A DNA stretch of 40,484 nucleotides from an uncultured Oscillospiraceae bacterium (GCA_934661735.1 CAKUJN010000008.1:1-40484), one strand, 5' to 3'. Counted from the first letter of the stretch, positions 31,796 through 40,484 are shown. Program-made: numbers and translations. The notes: generated by a model from the sequence alone, not told the origin.

Positions 31796-34177
31796 CTATA
31801 CAATATCCGCAAGATCAATTCCCGCTTCCTCCCAGAACAGGACGTCCTCAACCGGCTTATTGTCCTGCTCCCAGAAGCGGTTCATGACATCCTCCGGCTT
31901 GAATCCCGCAGCATTGATTTCGTCCAGCCAGCCTCGGAACGCATCTGCATCAATATGGAAGCCATCTGCAAAGCGCTCCGCCTGATCGACAAGCACGGAC
32001 AGGAAGTTCTGCACAACTGGGTCCGCCGGCGTATCCACATTCAGCGTGCAGACAACCAGCTTACCGTTTCCGACGCCGAATGCGAACAGATGGGAGAAGC
32101 GGCGGAGCATTCCATCATCCACGAAGCTCTTGTTTCCTGTAACCAATCCCTGCATACGGTCTCTGACCGGCTTGTCAATGCCGCAGAACACCTCGTTGAC
32201 CGCGCAGGGGAAATGGTCCAGATTGACCTTGCTTCCCGCCTCAAGCAGCTTTTGCATATTCAGGTCAAAGTAACGGTCCACCGCAAGCGTTTTACACAGG
32301 CGCTCGTCCCGAATAAAACCGCCCAGATTGCTGCCGCGGTCCCAGATGCAGGGCTTGAAGCGCTCCATTGCGCCGGGCATCTGCCACTTGTTCTGCCTGG
32401 CGCCGTAACGATACATCAGCAGAACCGTTCCGCCATCCGCCAGCTTGGAAAAAACAGTTTCATCAAACGCGTCTGTGACAAAGAGCTGCGACTGCTGCGT
32501 TCCGCTTTCCAGGAAAGCCCTTACCTCCGGCGCAAGCGAGCCGCACTCCGGCCGGCAAGCCGGCTGCACATGTGGATAGGTCCAGATGCTCCAGCTGTTT
32601 TCCGCACGCTTTCCGTCATAGGTAAACACCGCCCGAATCGTTCTTTTGGCCGCAGCGCCGCATTCCTTGAGCCCCACATGAATGCTTACCAGCTTTTGCA
32701 GGCCGCCCGCCAGTGCGCAGGCCTTTCCGCAATACACCTCCGACGCATCCATGTAAACCTTCAGATCTCCGCGGATTTCCGCGTTCTCCTCAAAATTGGA
32801 AACATAGATTGTCAGATCGATTGTCTCGTCGTCAAAGTACGTTTCCTTTTCCTGATCCAGCAAAAGTACAAGGTCACTGTTAAACTGGCGGAACCATCCG
32901 GCGTCAATTCCCTTATCGTCGTCAAAGCAGTCCACAATACCATTCTTGTTTTCATATTTGAAGCAGTCAGAGAATTGTAGCATCTCAAAGCCGCACAGCT
33001 GTGAAAGGCGCAGACGCTCAAGAAACAGCTTTGTGGCTGTCTGTTTGAATTTCTGCGAACCCGCACAGTAATCTGCCATATACGGCTGCAAATGCTTGCG
33101 CGCAATCAACGCCGGCATTTCGGTCATGAATCTGGGCTTCCGGATGTGATGCTCCTGAAGATAAGCTTCTCCTACCCGCTGTGCAAATGCGTCATACTTT
33201 TTGCACAGCGCGTCATAATCCGGAATATCGATGTAATGCACCGCTTCATGCGACAGCGTCGGGCGGATGGGAATTGCATAGCGGTGCGCCGCCGCGCTGA
33301 GCTCGTCGCTCTCCATTGCGGTATTCATCGGCTCATCCGACACGCTGCCATTCATCATCCATGGATCATCGCTGATAAACATGTCACGATGATGCTTATA
33401 TGGGAAGAAATACGCGATGTGCTGATTGAAAACATCCGCGGAGGTGCGGTCAAATTCGCCCCAGCCGGTATTGTCCAGAATCAGCTTGGTCGGCGCCAGC
33501 CGCTTTCCTTCCTCATAAAGCGCGCGAACCTCCGGAAAATGCCCCGCGTTGTGCATCTCGTTGCCGATGCAGAAAATCGCGACAGAGGGATGATTCCGAT
33601 ACTTCAGAATCGTTTCGGTCCACTCCGCGTTATTGGCGGACACACGCTTACTGCCGCCGGCATCGGTTTCGTATTTGAAGCCGATTTCCATATGCACCAG
33701 CAGGCCAAGCTCATCTGCCGCGCGTACAAAGTCCTCGGACGGAATGGTGCTGTGGAATCTGACCAGATTGAAGCCATATTTCTTCGCCTGCATGATGTTT
33801 TTCCGCGCGGCAAAGTAGTCGCTTTCTCCCGTCATATTCGGGTGGTCATGCGCAATAATGCCGCGGATATAGCCGCGAAGATAGACCGGCTTTTCATTCA
33901 GAAGGACCTTTTCCGCCTGAAATGTGCCAAGCGACATATGTCCAAAGCGAACTCGCTCTTTTCCGGTGTCCATCCAGTAGAGTGTCGGGCGCTCCAGGCT
34001 CCAGACGTCAAGCGCAGCAGCATCCAATGCGGCCTTGTATCCGTTTTCACTTTTTCGCACATACAGCACCGGACACGCTATTTTCTTTCCGTCCGCATCC
34101 GTCACCGTAAGCGTCTGCCATTGCTCCTCTGTTTCAACATAAACCAGATTTGCTCTCACATCACTGTAAATATACAT
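31796..34177 (-). CDS. Glycoside hydrolase family 2-type enzyme lacking N-terminal domain
   Basis: 793 residues. The barrel (about 95-400) has IFCIGNEMHN with acid/base Glu207 and PTLSHEAVHY with likely nucleophile Glu311. This pair fits GH2 beta-glycosidases (galactosidase, glucuronidase, mannosidase). Family enzymes normally start with a roughly 180-residue jelly roll; here only an Ig-like strand region (about 1-90) precedes the barrel. About 400 residues follow, with beta-rich regions and no family I recognise. No signal peptide, so intracellular. The start has AGGTGAT 16 bases past the DUF624 stop; no room for a longer form. Last gene of the glycan operon. Confidence 0.85.
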   Translation of the reverse strand: MYIYSDVRANLVYVETEEQWQTLTVTDADGKKIACPVLYVRKSENGYKAALDAAALDVWSLERPTLYWMDTGKERVRFGHMSLGTFQAEKVLLNEKPVYLRGYIRGIIAHDHPNMTGESDYFAARKNIMQAKKYGFNLVRFHSTIPSEDFVRAADELGLLVHMEIGFKYETDAGGSKRVSANNAEWTETILKYRNHPSVAIFCIGNEMHNAGHFPEVRALYEEGKRLAPTKLILDNTGWGEFDRTSADVFNQHIAYFFPYKHHRDMFISDDPWMMNGSVSDEPMNTAMESDELSAAAHRYAIPIRPTLSHEAVHYIDIPDYDALCKKYDAFAQRVGEAYLQEHHIRKPRFMTEMPALIARKHLQPYMADYCAGSQKFKQTATKLFLERLRLSQLCGFEMLQFSDCFKYENKNGIVDCFDDDKGIDAGWFRQFNSDLVLLLDQEKETYFDDETIDLTIYVSNFEENAEIRGDLKVYMDASEVYCGKACALAGGLQKLVSIHVGLKECGAAAKRTIRAVFTYDGKRAENSWSIWTYPHVQPACRPECGSLAPEVRAFLESGTQQSQLFVTDAFDETVFSKLADGGTVLLMYRYGARQNKWQMPGAMERFKPCIWDRGSNLGGFIRDERLCKTLAVDRYFDLNMQKLLEAGSKVNLDHFPCAVNEVFCGIDKPVRDRMQGLVTGNKSFVDDGMLRRFSHLFAFGVGNGKLVVCTLNVDTPADPVVQNFLSVLVDQAERFADGFHIDADAFRGWLDEINAAGFKPEDVMNRFWEQDNKPVEDVLFWEEAGIDLADIV

Positions 34178-34193
34178 ATTATCACCTGTATCA

Positions 34194-34784
34194 TCATGAA
34201 TTGTTTTCGTCTGACGCAGCCGCCTGACACAGTCCGCTGTATGTGGACCGATTCACACGTGCAATTACATATGCCCGCAGCGCCGGAATCCAGATCAGCA
34301 CGGCCGCGGCCGCAGTAATCAGATTTTTGAACGGATAGGTAACGGCAATAATCACTGCGTTTTTGACATTCCGCCGCACCGTTCCCTCAAACAGAGCATT
34401 GAGCAGAAATCCATGCGCAATGACCGAGCCGCCGAAAAGGATAACTCCAACTGTTATCGCCCGCATCAGTACGGGACAGCTTTCAGCGCTGCAAACCATC
34501 ACATCAAGCGCCAGAACCGCAATTGCCAGAAACGACAGCAGTCCCTGCGCAATTCCGCCCTTCCATTCCTTTCGGAACACCCTGAAATAATCCAGTATCG
34601 AGCTGTCCTCTCCCTGACCCCACTGCCAGCACACCGTATACAGTGCGGTTTCTGCGCCTCCAATTGTAATGATCGGTATGCACAAAAGCAGATGAACAGC
34701 GCTGATTACAATGCCGTCAAAGATTCTGTTTACAATTCTGCCGTACAGCTCCATAAAACCGGCCATGCTTTTCTTTGCCTTCAT
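34194..34784 (-). CDS. DUF624 (YesL-like) membrane protein
   Basis: 196 residues with about five helices. The opening FMELYGRIVNRIFDGIVISA followed by LLLCIPIITIGGAETALYTV is characteristic of DUF624/YesL, found in sugar ABC operons of Firmicutes such as the pectin operon of Bacillus. Function unknown; it may assist the transporter. The start overlaps the oxidoreductase stop by ATGA. Confidence 0.87.
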   Translation of the reverse strand: MKAKKSMAGFMELYGRIVNRIFDGIVISAVHLLLCIPIITIGGAETALYTVCWQWGQGEDSSILDYFRVFRKEWKGGIAQGLLSFLAIAVLALDVMVCSAESCPVLMRAITVGVILFGGSVIAHGFLLNALFEGTVRRNVKNAVIIAVTYPFKNLITAAAAVLIWIPALRAYVIARVNRSTYSGLCQAAASDENNS

Positions 34785-35896
34785 TTTTCACTGTTCCTTA
34801 TCTTCTCTGCCAGCAGCTTCCGGAATTCTTCACTGCTGAATGTCTCCGGACAAACGCTTCTCCCCGTCCAGTCTGAAAGCTGTATCGCGTTGCACAGCAG
34901 CGCTTCGTTGACTGCCTCCGCGCCGGAAGCAATCAGCGCTTCTCCCCGCAAAACCGCATCTGCAAAATTCTCCAGAATCAGAAGATAGCCCTCCCGCTCA
35001 CGCGGTCCCATTTCGAGCGTTTCAAGCACGACCTCCGGCGTATCAAACGGCGACGAGCATTTTCTGTTGAATTCCGTCTCGCTCTCGGTACATTTATAGA
35101 ACAGGAGACGTTCTCTTTCCGCAACGATTTTCCCGTATTCTCCGGAAATCTCAAAGTAGTTTGTACCAGGAAATTCATATGTCGACGCAACGAAAATTCC
35201 TTCCGCGCCGTTCGGATACTCAAAATACGTGGTTACGTCATTTTCAACCTCAATTTTTCGCTTTACGCCATATCTGCAAAAGGCTCTTACCGATTTTGGA
35301 AGTCCGAACAGCCAGCAGAGCATATCCAGATTATGCGCGCACTGATTCATCAGAATCCCGCCGCCCTCGCCGGCCCAGGTTGCCCGCCAGCCGCCGGAAT
35401 CATAATAGGCCTGCGTCCGGTACCAGTCTGTTGCAATCCACGTTACCCGCCGGATTTCACCAAGCTCTCCCGCGTCCAGTATCTGCTTCAGCCGCCTGTA
35501 GGCAGGCTCGGCCCGAAGATTCCACATGACCGCATAGACACGTTCCGCCTTTTGCGCGGCCTCGCTCATCTGTTTTACCGTATCGCTGTAAACGCCCGCC
35601 GGTTTTTCGCACAGAACATGCATGCCATACCGCAGCGCAAGCATCACATACTCCGCATGCTGATAATGCGGCACGCAGACAAGCACAGCATCTATTCCGG
35701 CACTGCGCAGCATCTGCTCGGCATTGTCGTACTTCCCCACCGATGGGCTGAGTGTCTGCTCAGCCCATCGCAGCGCGGGCGCGGAGCGGTTACAGACCGC
35801 GCACAGCACAATGCTTTTGACAAGGCCCCTGTCCAGAGCCATGGCATATTCCCTGCCCTGTGCGCCAAGCCCGATGATTCCAAGCTTCAGCTTCAT
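34781..35896 (-). CDS. Gfo/Idh/MocA-family oxidoreductase
   Basis: 371 residues. The Rossmann motif GIIGLGAQG (6-14) and LCEKPAGVYSDT carry the NAD site and the family lysine. The C-terminal alpha/beta domain has GGWRATWAGEGGGILMNQCAH. Members oxidise or reduce sugars, inositols or sugar acids. ATG 35896 is chosen for AGGAGCGCGGAG upstream and because it begins the conserved fold; the reading frame is open further upstream but without a start site. It is 22 bases from the heparinase-like gene, so it probably processes a product of lyase action. Confidence 0.9.
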   Translation of the reverse strand: MKLKLGIIGLGAQGREYAMALDRGLVKSIVLCAVCNRSAPALRWAEQTLSPSVGKYDNAEQMLRSAGIDAVLVCVPHYQHAEYVMLALRYGMHVLCEKPAGVYSDTVKQMSEAAQKAERVYAVMWNLRAEPAYRRLKQILDAGELGEIRRVTWIATDWYRTQAYYDSGGWRATWAGEGGGILMNQCAHNLDMLCWLFGLPKSVRAFCRYGVKRKIEVENDVTTYFEYPNGAEGIFVASTYEFPGTNYFEISGEYGKIVAERERLLFYKCTESETEFNRKCSSPFDTPEVVLETLEMGPREREGYLLILENFADAVLRGEALIASGAEAVNEALLCNAIQLSDWTGRSVCPETFSSEEFRKLLAEKIRNSEK

Positions 35897-35918
35897 CTCT
35901 CCGCGCTCCTTCCCGTTT

Positions 35919-37730
35919 TTAATGGTATCTGATCTCCGTCGTCGATACAAATTCCTGCGCAAAATACGTCCGCTCGGCATAGACGCAGACATCAATTCTG
36001 TTCTTCTCGTTGGAATATGGACGATATTCAATGGTCGCGGCCTTGTCCATCGTCACCGTCTGCAAGCGCTGCCGTCTGCGCAGGTTGATGGTTTTTCCAT
36101 CATTCGTCACAGGCTGGCAAGACGCGAAATAATCCGCGTAGCCGGTCCTTGCCGCAGGCATATGCAGATGATTGCGGAAGTGCATCGGTTCGCTTGCCGT
36201 TACATGGTCTGTGATTACAATTTTATCCGCATCCAGACAGATCGTGCGCACCCATTCGAACGACTTTCCGTCCACACCCGCAGTGTGGTTTTTCAGCACA
36301 ATGCTGGGCGTCTGCGTATCTGAAAATGCCTCAACGCTGAGGATTTCATCCGCCTCCGTACTGGTCAGACGCTCATGCAGCGGAATCTCGTCACACGAGA
36401 TGACGTTGTGTCCGGAAGGGGACGCAAACATCGTTCGCAGCCCCTCGCAGTCATAGTTCATGCCGCCCGATTCATTGGCAAGCAGCTGTTCGCCGCCGTA
36501 TGCGATAAACGCGGGCCTGCCATAGTGCTGGTGATTACCGTACATGCCGCCCCAAATAACCTGCTTCGGCGCCATTCGGCTCTTTTTTGCGCTCGGATCG
36601 GATTTGATCATATCGATATAGACCGAATACCACCCGTTTCTCAGTACAAACATACCGCTTTTCAGATATGCTGTCGTTTTCTTCTTCCGTTCGAATGAAA
36701 GCGGCTCGATGGAATCAACAAACGCAATATCCCGTTCGGCATCCATGGCATAGGCGTCGCCAACCTGCATGGTCAGCCCTTTGGGCGAGGCATACTGATA
36801 GAGATATTCATACTGCTTTGGAAGCTTTTCGGCAACGCCTGGAATCGGGTCATAGCCATTGATCTTCAGCAGCCGGTTTGCCTCGAAATACAGTCTGGCA
36901 ATGAAATGCGCATAGGACGGGCTGTCCTCAATATCGACGCCCTCCTCCGTCAGCTGCAAATCACAGTTTACCTTTACAATATACCGGCCGGTTTTCGCAT
37001 ACGCCTCACTGTCGCCGAATTCCGGAAACAGGCAGGACAGCATAATCAGCGCCATTCCGATTTGCAGCGAATGGTTGCCCCTGCCGCTCTTTTCGTTTTT
37101 GGCAAGTCCCTCCGTCTGCAAATGCTCTCGGTGCTGATGGATCAGTTCGTAAACGACCTTCCACTGCTCTTGTGTCAGTGCGTTCCCTTCTCCGCAGCCA
37201 AGCATAAATACGCTGTGCGTCAGGTTGATTGTGCGCCATGCCACCTGCATATCGAACCACACCATATCAAACCATGGACAGCCTTCCGGATTTTCCGGAT
37301 ACCGCCGATATGGGTTGTGCGCAATCCAATCCGAAAGCAACTCGAACCATTTCTGCGCATATTTCCGCTCGCCTGTTTTCATATACGCCTGTGCAAGCGG
37401 CAGCAGGAAATACAGCCGATGCAGCCAGATATGTGCCTCCCACTCGGGGTTGCAGTCCTTTTCCGTAAAGCACTTCCATACGGCGTACCAGTCAAACTTT
37501 CCATCATAGGTCCAATAGTCAAAGAACGTGCCGTCCATGATCATCGGAAGCCAGTCGTCACTGTTTGCGGTTCCGAATACGTCGTTCAAAAACAGAAACG
37601 CGCCGCCGTCAAGCACATATGTCGGGAAAATCGGCCGCTCGGAAAGCTGCTCCTTTGTGTAGCAAAACCTCGTCTCGCGAACATCTCCGTAAAGCTCTTT
37701 GAAGCAGGGTTTGATGTATGCGTTGTTCAT
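35919..37730 (-). CDS. Heparinase II/III-like polysaccharide lyase
   Basis: 603 residues. The N-terminal helical toroid (about 60-310) has GRGNHSLQIGMAL (Asn219, His220) and SPSYAHFIARLYF (Tyr273). The beta-sandwich part (about 330-600) has YGNHQHYGRPAFIAYGG (His400, His402). These match in order the residues used in heparinase II (His, Tyr, His). Such enzymes cleave uronic-acid polymers (heparan, alginate, others) by beta-elimination. There is no signal peptide, so it would act on imported oligosaccharides. The gene sits 40 bases after the propeller gene. Confidence 0.85.
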   Translation of the reverse strand: MNNAYIKPCFKELYGDVRETRFCYTKEQLSERPIFPTYVLDGGAFLFLNDVFGTANSDDWLPMIMDGTFFDYWTYDGKFDWYAVWKCFTEKDCNPEWEAHIWLHRLYFLLPLAQAYMKTGERKYAQKWFELLSDWIAHNPYRRYPENPEGCPWFDMVWFDMQVAWRTINLTHSVFMLGCGEGNALTQEQWKVVYELIHQHREHLQTEGLAKNEKSGRGNHSLQIGMALIMLSCLFPEFGDSEAYAKTGRYIVKVNCDLQLTEEGVDIEDSPSYAHFIARLYFEANRLLKINGYDPIPGVAEKLPKQYEYLYQYASPKGLTMQVGDAYAMDAERDIAFVDSIEPLSFERKKKTTAYLKSGMFVLRNGWYSVYIDMIKSDPSAKKSRMAPKQVIWGGMYGNHQHYGRPAFIAYGGEQLLANESGGMNYDCEGLRTMFASPSGHNVISCDEIPLHERLTSTEADEILSVEAFSDTQTPSIVLKNHTAGVDGKSFEWVRTICLDADKIVITDHVTASEPMHFRNHLHMPAARTGYADYFASCQPVTNDGKTINLRRRQRLQTVTMDKAATIEYRPYSNEKNRIDVCVYAERTYFAQEFVSTTEIRYH

Positions 37731-37770
37731 CTGATTACCTCGTTCTCTCTTTTCTCACAGAATCGGCTGC

Positions 37771-38952
37771 TCATTCAGCGGCCAGTTCTTCCATATCGCT
37801 GCCGATGTCCATTTTATAAATCCCGCGGAAGCCCTCATGAATACCGTCAAACGTAATGCTTTTCCCGTCGTGCATCCACCGGCAGTGGTTGTCACAGCGG
37901 ATGTCCATATCCGACAGGAACGGCGAATAGACGCGGCAGATGCTCTTGATCCGATCCGTCTCAAAGCAGTACAGATAAATATCACGATAGCCATCCTCCG
38001 CCGGATATCCGTCACCAACTATGAACCTGCGGTCGGGCGAATAGCTGCAATGGATATCATCTGGGAAGTATTCCTTCTTATAGGTCCTGTATTTTCCGGT
38101 CAGATCCTCCGTCTCATAGATCGTAAGTCCCTCGCCGCAGTCGGCATAAATCACGAGCGTCCGGCTGTCCTTCCAGTGATAATGTGACGCGACGGTGTAG
38201 TGACTCCACTGAAACAGATTTCCGTTCAGGTCGCTGGAGGCCATGATGGTCCCCCACTTTTTTCCTTTCTCAGGGAAATTCCTGAGCAAAAATACAAACC
38301 GGTCAGAGGTTGTGTTGAAATTCACATGGTTGATTACAATTTTGCTGCCCTTAAATTCCGGCTCGCTGACAAGCTGTTCCTCCAAATCCCGATAGGAAAA
38401 CAGGAGCCTGCTCTTTCCCGTTTCAAAGTCCAGAAGCCGCAGTCCGTCGTCCGCGGGAACATTGACCTCACGCCATGGGTCCTTCAGATTGCAATAGCCG
38501 TATCCTGGGCGGAAATCAAAAATTCTGCTCATGTTGACGCAGACGCCGTAGCGCCCGTCTGGCGAGACATTTGCTATGGGATAATCAAAAAGCTGCCGCT
38601 TTCCGTTCCACACATTTTGTACCACCGCGTGGTACGCGCCGTTTTCGTATGTGTTGTAGACGACCTCCTGTGCGCCGTTTCCGCGCCACTGCAAAAGGCT
38701 TCCCTGCTGGAAATTCCACGCGCGGCTTTCCGCAAAAACATGAAATCTGCCGGTCTGCATATCAAGAATGCCAAGCTCGTTGATATCGTCCGGCGTTTGA
38801 AGCCGGTCCATAAACCGGACTCTGTTGGAAAGATGATAACGATCATCCGGCGTCAGCGCAGGAATATCATAGTACCCGAAGAAATAGTGATACCCGTCCT
38901 CCGGAGAGATCCGGATAATTCTCTCCGGATCACAGCCCATAACATTTTTCAT
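37771..38952 (-). CDS. Beta-propeller protein resembling oligogalacturonate lyase (PL22-like)
   Basis: 393 residues. Repeating blade motifs (NVSPDGRYGVCV, CSYSPDRRFIVG, WMHDGKSITFDG) indicate a beta propeller. Conserved-looking His residues are His209 (INHVNFN), His257 and His259 (SHYHWKD), His301 (DIHCSYSP) and His356 (CDNHCRWM), recalling the His/Gln metal site of PL22 oligogalacturonate lyases. No signal peptide. It lies between the permeases and the heparinase-like gene, so it may cleave or bind the imported sugar acid. A non-enzymatic propeller is possible. Confidence 0.7.
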   Translation of the reverse strand: MKNVMGCDPERIIRISPEDGYHYFFGYYDIPALTPDDRYHLSNRVRFMDRLQTPDDINELGILDMQTGRFHVFAESRAWNFQQGSLLQWRGNGAQEVVYNTYENGAYHAVVQNVWNGKRQLFDYPIANVSPDGRYGVCVNMSRIFDFRPGYGYCNLKDPWREVNVPADDGLRLLDFETGKSRLLFSYRDLEEQLVSEPEFKGSKIVINHVNFNTTSDRFVFLLRNFPEKGKKWGTIMASSDLNGNLFQWSHYTVASHYHWKDSRTLVIYADCGEGLTIYETEDLTGKYRTYKKEYFPDDIHCSYSPDRRFIVGDGYPAEDGYRDIYLYCFETDRIKSICRVYSPFLSDMDIRCDNHCRWMHDGKSITFDGIHEGFRGIYKMDIGSDMEELAAE

Positions 38953-38957
38953 ATCGC

Positions 38958-39812
38958 TTATCCTTTCAAGCCTCCGACGCTCAGGCCGCTGAGCAGCTGC
39001 TTTTCACCGATCAGGAACACAATAATCGTCGGCACCAGCGCAATGCACAGCGCCGCATACAGGGCGCCCCAGTCAGTTGCATACTGCTGTACAACATAAA
39101 GGTTTGCAAGGCCGACCGGCAGCGTCCGCTTCATATCGCTCTGCAATGTTACCAGCGCGATGGGATACTCGTTCCATGCGTTCAGTATGCCAAGAATGGT
39201 GATCGTGGAAATACCGGATCTGGACATCGGAACAATTACGTGCAGGAACGTCTGAAACGTATTGCAGCCGTCAATCTGTGCCGCCTCTTCATAGTCGCGC
39301 GGGATATCCCGCATATAGCCGCTCAGCAGAAACACGGAGAACGGAAGCGTAAACGCAGTATAAACGACGGAAAGCCCAGGAAGGCTGTTGAGCATATGCA
39401 GCGCCTTCATTTCCAGAAACAGCGGGATGATGATATAGTTGCCGGAAATAAACACCGCGCACATGAAGATTATCGTCAGAAGCTTCGAGCCAAAAAAGCG
39501 GTATCTGGACAGCGCATAGGAGCACGGAACCGCCGTGGCAAGCAGCAGGACAATCTTCAGCACAACTACCAGCAGCGAGTTCAGCGTGCCGATGCCGATA
39601 TTGGATTTTTCCCACGCTCTGACGTAGTTGTCAAAGTGAAGCTCCTTGGGGAGTGCGAACGCGTTCAGCATGTATTCCGTATTGGACTTCACAGAGGATA
39701 CGAAGCTCCACAGCAACGGAATCACCATAAACAGGGCGATAAATATAAGCAGCAGGCGGATCAGGTTTGTGCCCAGAATGCGCTTTGTTCTGTCAATTCT
39801 ACTTTTTGCCAT
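38958..39812 (-). CDS. Sugar ABC transporter permease (MalG/UgpE-type)
   Basis: 284 residues with six helices. The EAA loop DYEEAAQIDGCNTFQTFLHV is the ATPase contact of binding-protein-dependent permeases; the opening LLLIFIALFMVIPLLWSFVS is typical of MalG-type. ATG 39812 is chosen as GGTGAGGTG lies upstream; an in-frame GTG five codons earlier overlaps that site. It lies 11 bases after the first permease stop and 5 bases before the propeller gene. Neither ATPase nor binding protein is in the window; the ATPase may be a shared one encoded elsewhere. Confidence 0.92.
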   Translation of the reverse strand: MAKSRIDRTKRILGTNLIRLLLIFIALFMVIPLLWSFVSSVKSNTEYMLNAFALPKELHFDNYVRAWEKSNIGIGTLNSLLVVVLKIVLLLATAVPCSYALSRYRFFGSKLLTIIFMCAVFISGNYIIIPLFLEMKALHMLNSLPGLSVVYTAFTLPFSVFLLSGYMRDIPRDYEEAAQIDGCNTFQTFLHVIVPMSRSGISTITILGILNAWNEYPIALVTLQSDMKRTLPVGLANLYVVQQYATDWGALYAALCIALVPTIIVFLIGEKQLLSGLSVGGLKG

Positions 39813-39823
39813 CTTTTTGCACC

Positions 39824-40282
39824 TCACCGGACCGACTTTTCTGTAAACCGTCTGGAAATCAGGGAAAGCGTGATAGAAATCACAAGCATGACGACCGTCA
39901 GCGCGGACGCATAGCCCATGCTTCCCTCCTTGATGCCGATCGAGTAAATATACTTCATCAGAACCTCTGACGCATAGTTCGGGCCGCCGTTTGTCATGAT
40001 TGTGCTGTAGGTATAGCTCGCGCCCAGCACGCCGGACATGTTCATGACAAAGGTAATGCCAATCACATTTTTCAGCAGCGGAAGCGTTATCTTGAACAGC
40101 TTATCCCAGAATCCGGCGCCGTCGATGGTTGCGGACTCGTAGATTTCCGGAGAAATACCGTCAATGCCGGCCATCAGCAGAACCATGTAGTAGCCGAACG
40201 AGGACCAGATGATCGTCGCCGCAATACACCACAGGGCCGTACCTGCGTCGCCGAGCCAGGTATGCTGCAGCGCGCTCAGGCC
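39824..40282 (-). CDS. Sugar ABC transporter permease (MalF/LplB-type), 5' part missing
   Basis: About 150 C-terminal residues from roughly GLSALQHTWLGDAG to the end are well formed: the loop ESATIDGAGFWDKLFKITLP is the family ATPase contact, and PNYASEVLMKYIYSIGIKEG is typical. Full proteins have about 290-320 residues. Upstream of about 40282 the frame stays open but becomes an Arg/Ala/Pro-rich string with no helices, unlike any permease. It is the partner of the MalG-type permease, so a heterodimeric importer is expected. A gene break or assembly misjoin explains the missing half. Confidence 0.85.
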   Translation of the reverse strand, partial: GLSALQHTWLGDAGTALWCIAATIIWSSFGYYMVLLMAGIDGISPEIYESATIDGAGFWDKLFKITLPLLKNVIGITFVMNMSGVLGASYTYSTIMTNGGPNYASEVLMKYIYSIGIKEGSMGYASALTVVMLVISITLSLISRRFTEKSVR

Positions 40283-40484
40283 GCGTTCGCTTCGGCCCAC
40301 GGTTCGGCCGCGTCGCCAGTCGCCAGGCAGGAGTCGGGGAAGAAGCCGACGAAGGGGAAGGGAGGCGCGCTGGACGCGGAGTGACGCGCGGCGAACGGCA
40401 GCTCCTGAGCGTCGGCGCAAAGCGGACTGATCTGATCGCTGGCAAGGCGCTGGGGGTGGCAGCTACATTAGGCATCGCTTTGAT
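40283..40484. other. Terminal segment not continuous with the permease gene
   Basis: The last 202 bases do not continue the permease and have an unusual base pattern for this window (many CG-rich, low-complexity stretches). In one minus-strand frame a more protein-like reading appears (CADAQELPFAARHSASSAP). Nothing recognisable as a gene; probably foreign or chimeric sequence. Confidence 0.5.

Noticed and set aside
1..40484. Anti-phage defence island, toxin-antitoxin or prophage
   Set aside because: No nuclease, helicase, reverse transcriptase, toxin, integrase or phage structural gene was found; genes are metabolic, transport, regulatory or surface-related.

Overview
The window reads as chromosomal DNA of a GC-rich, gut-type Clostridia (Bacillota), probably near Oscillospiraceae/Ruminococcaceae. 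Supporting this are GGAGG-type ribosome binding sites, sigma-A promoters with 16-18 base spacers, an S-layer-homology surface protein, a BlaI/BlaR1 pair, AzlCD, and a fragment resembling the spore-coat gene cotJA. No rRNA, tRNA, CRISPR array, transposase or phage gene was seen. The assignment is inference; no marker gene is present.

Layout. 1-2226: blaI-blaR1-like pair read leftward from a consensus promoter with three operator-like half sites. 2237-3598: MATE exporter, divergent from a LysR regulator (3729). 4660-5971: HSL-type esterase plus a small unknown protein. 6015-10354: a LysR regulator divergent from a four-gene redox operon: carboxymuconolactone-decarboxylase/cupin fusion, small conserved protein, and two ferredoxin-tailed aldo/keto reductases, the first lacking two catalytic residues. 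10375-10671: a structured intergenic element between 19-base direct repeats that copy part of a terminator. 10747-11832: FliB-like Fe-S protein. 11866-14243: remnants of three genes and a secreted acidic protein. 14469-17396: surface protein with RCC1-like, InlB-type and SLH repeats. 17646-22189: three-subunit xanthine-dehydrogenase-type molybdoenzyme, divergent from a MocA-like cofactor nucleotidyltransferase. 22271-24513: AraC regulator and MFS transporter. 24627-25183: tails of two broken genes meeting head to head. 25402-29044: CocE/NonD-like hydrolase, azlCD, GNAT acetyltransferase. 29117-31616: TetR regulator and oleate hydratase. 31796-40282: a seven-gene leftward operon for a probably uronate-containing glycan: two ABC permeases, PL22-like propeller, heparinase II/III-like protein, Gfo/Idh/MocA oxidoreductase, DUF624 membrane protein, GH2 hydrolase.

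How the genes work together. The right-hand operon looks like a Gram-positive polysaccharide-utilisation locus: import of an oligosaccharide, lyase cleavage, then processing by an oxidoreductase and a glycosidase. Its binding protein, third ABC component and regulator would lie beyond the right edge. The xdh genes and mocA share a divergent intergenic region, pairing an enzyme with maturation of its cofactor. The 6.0-10.4 kb block looks like a LysR-controlled redox pathway of unknown substrate.

Cautions. At 11961-11967 and about 24665-24673, pieces of unrelated genes are joined. From about 40282 to the end, the sequence no longer continues the permease. The window opens with a perfect 54-base palindrome. 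The two edge signals could be assembly artefacts; the internal junctions could be real deletions or misjoins. All calls rest on reading the sequence and family knowledge; no database search was run.
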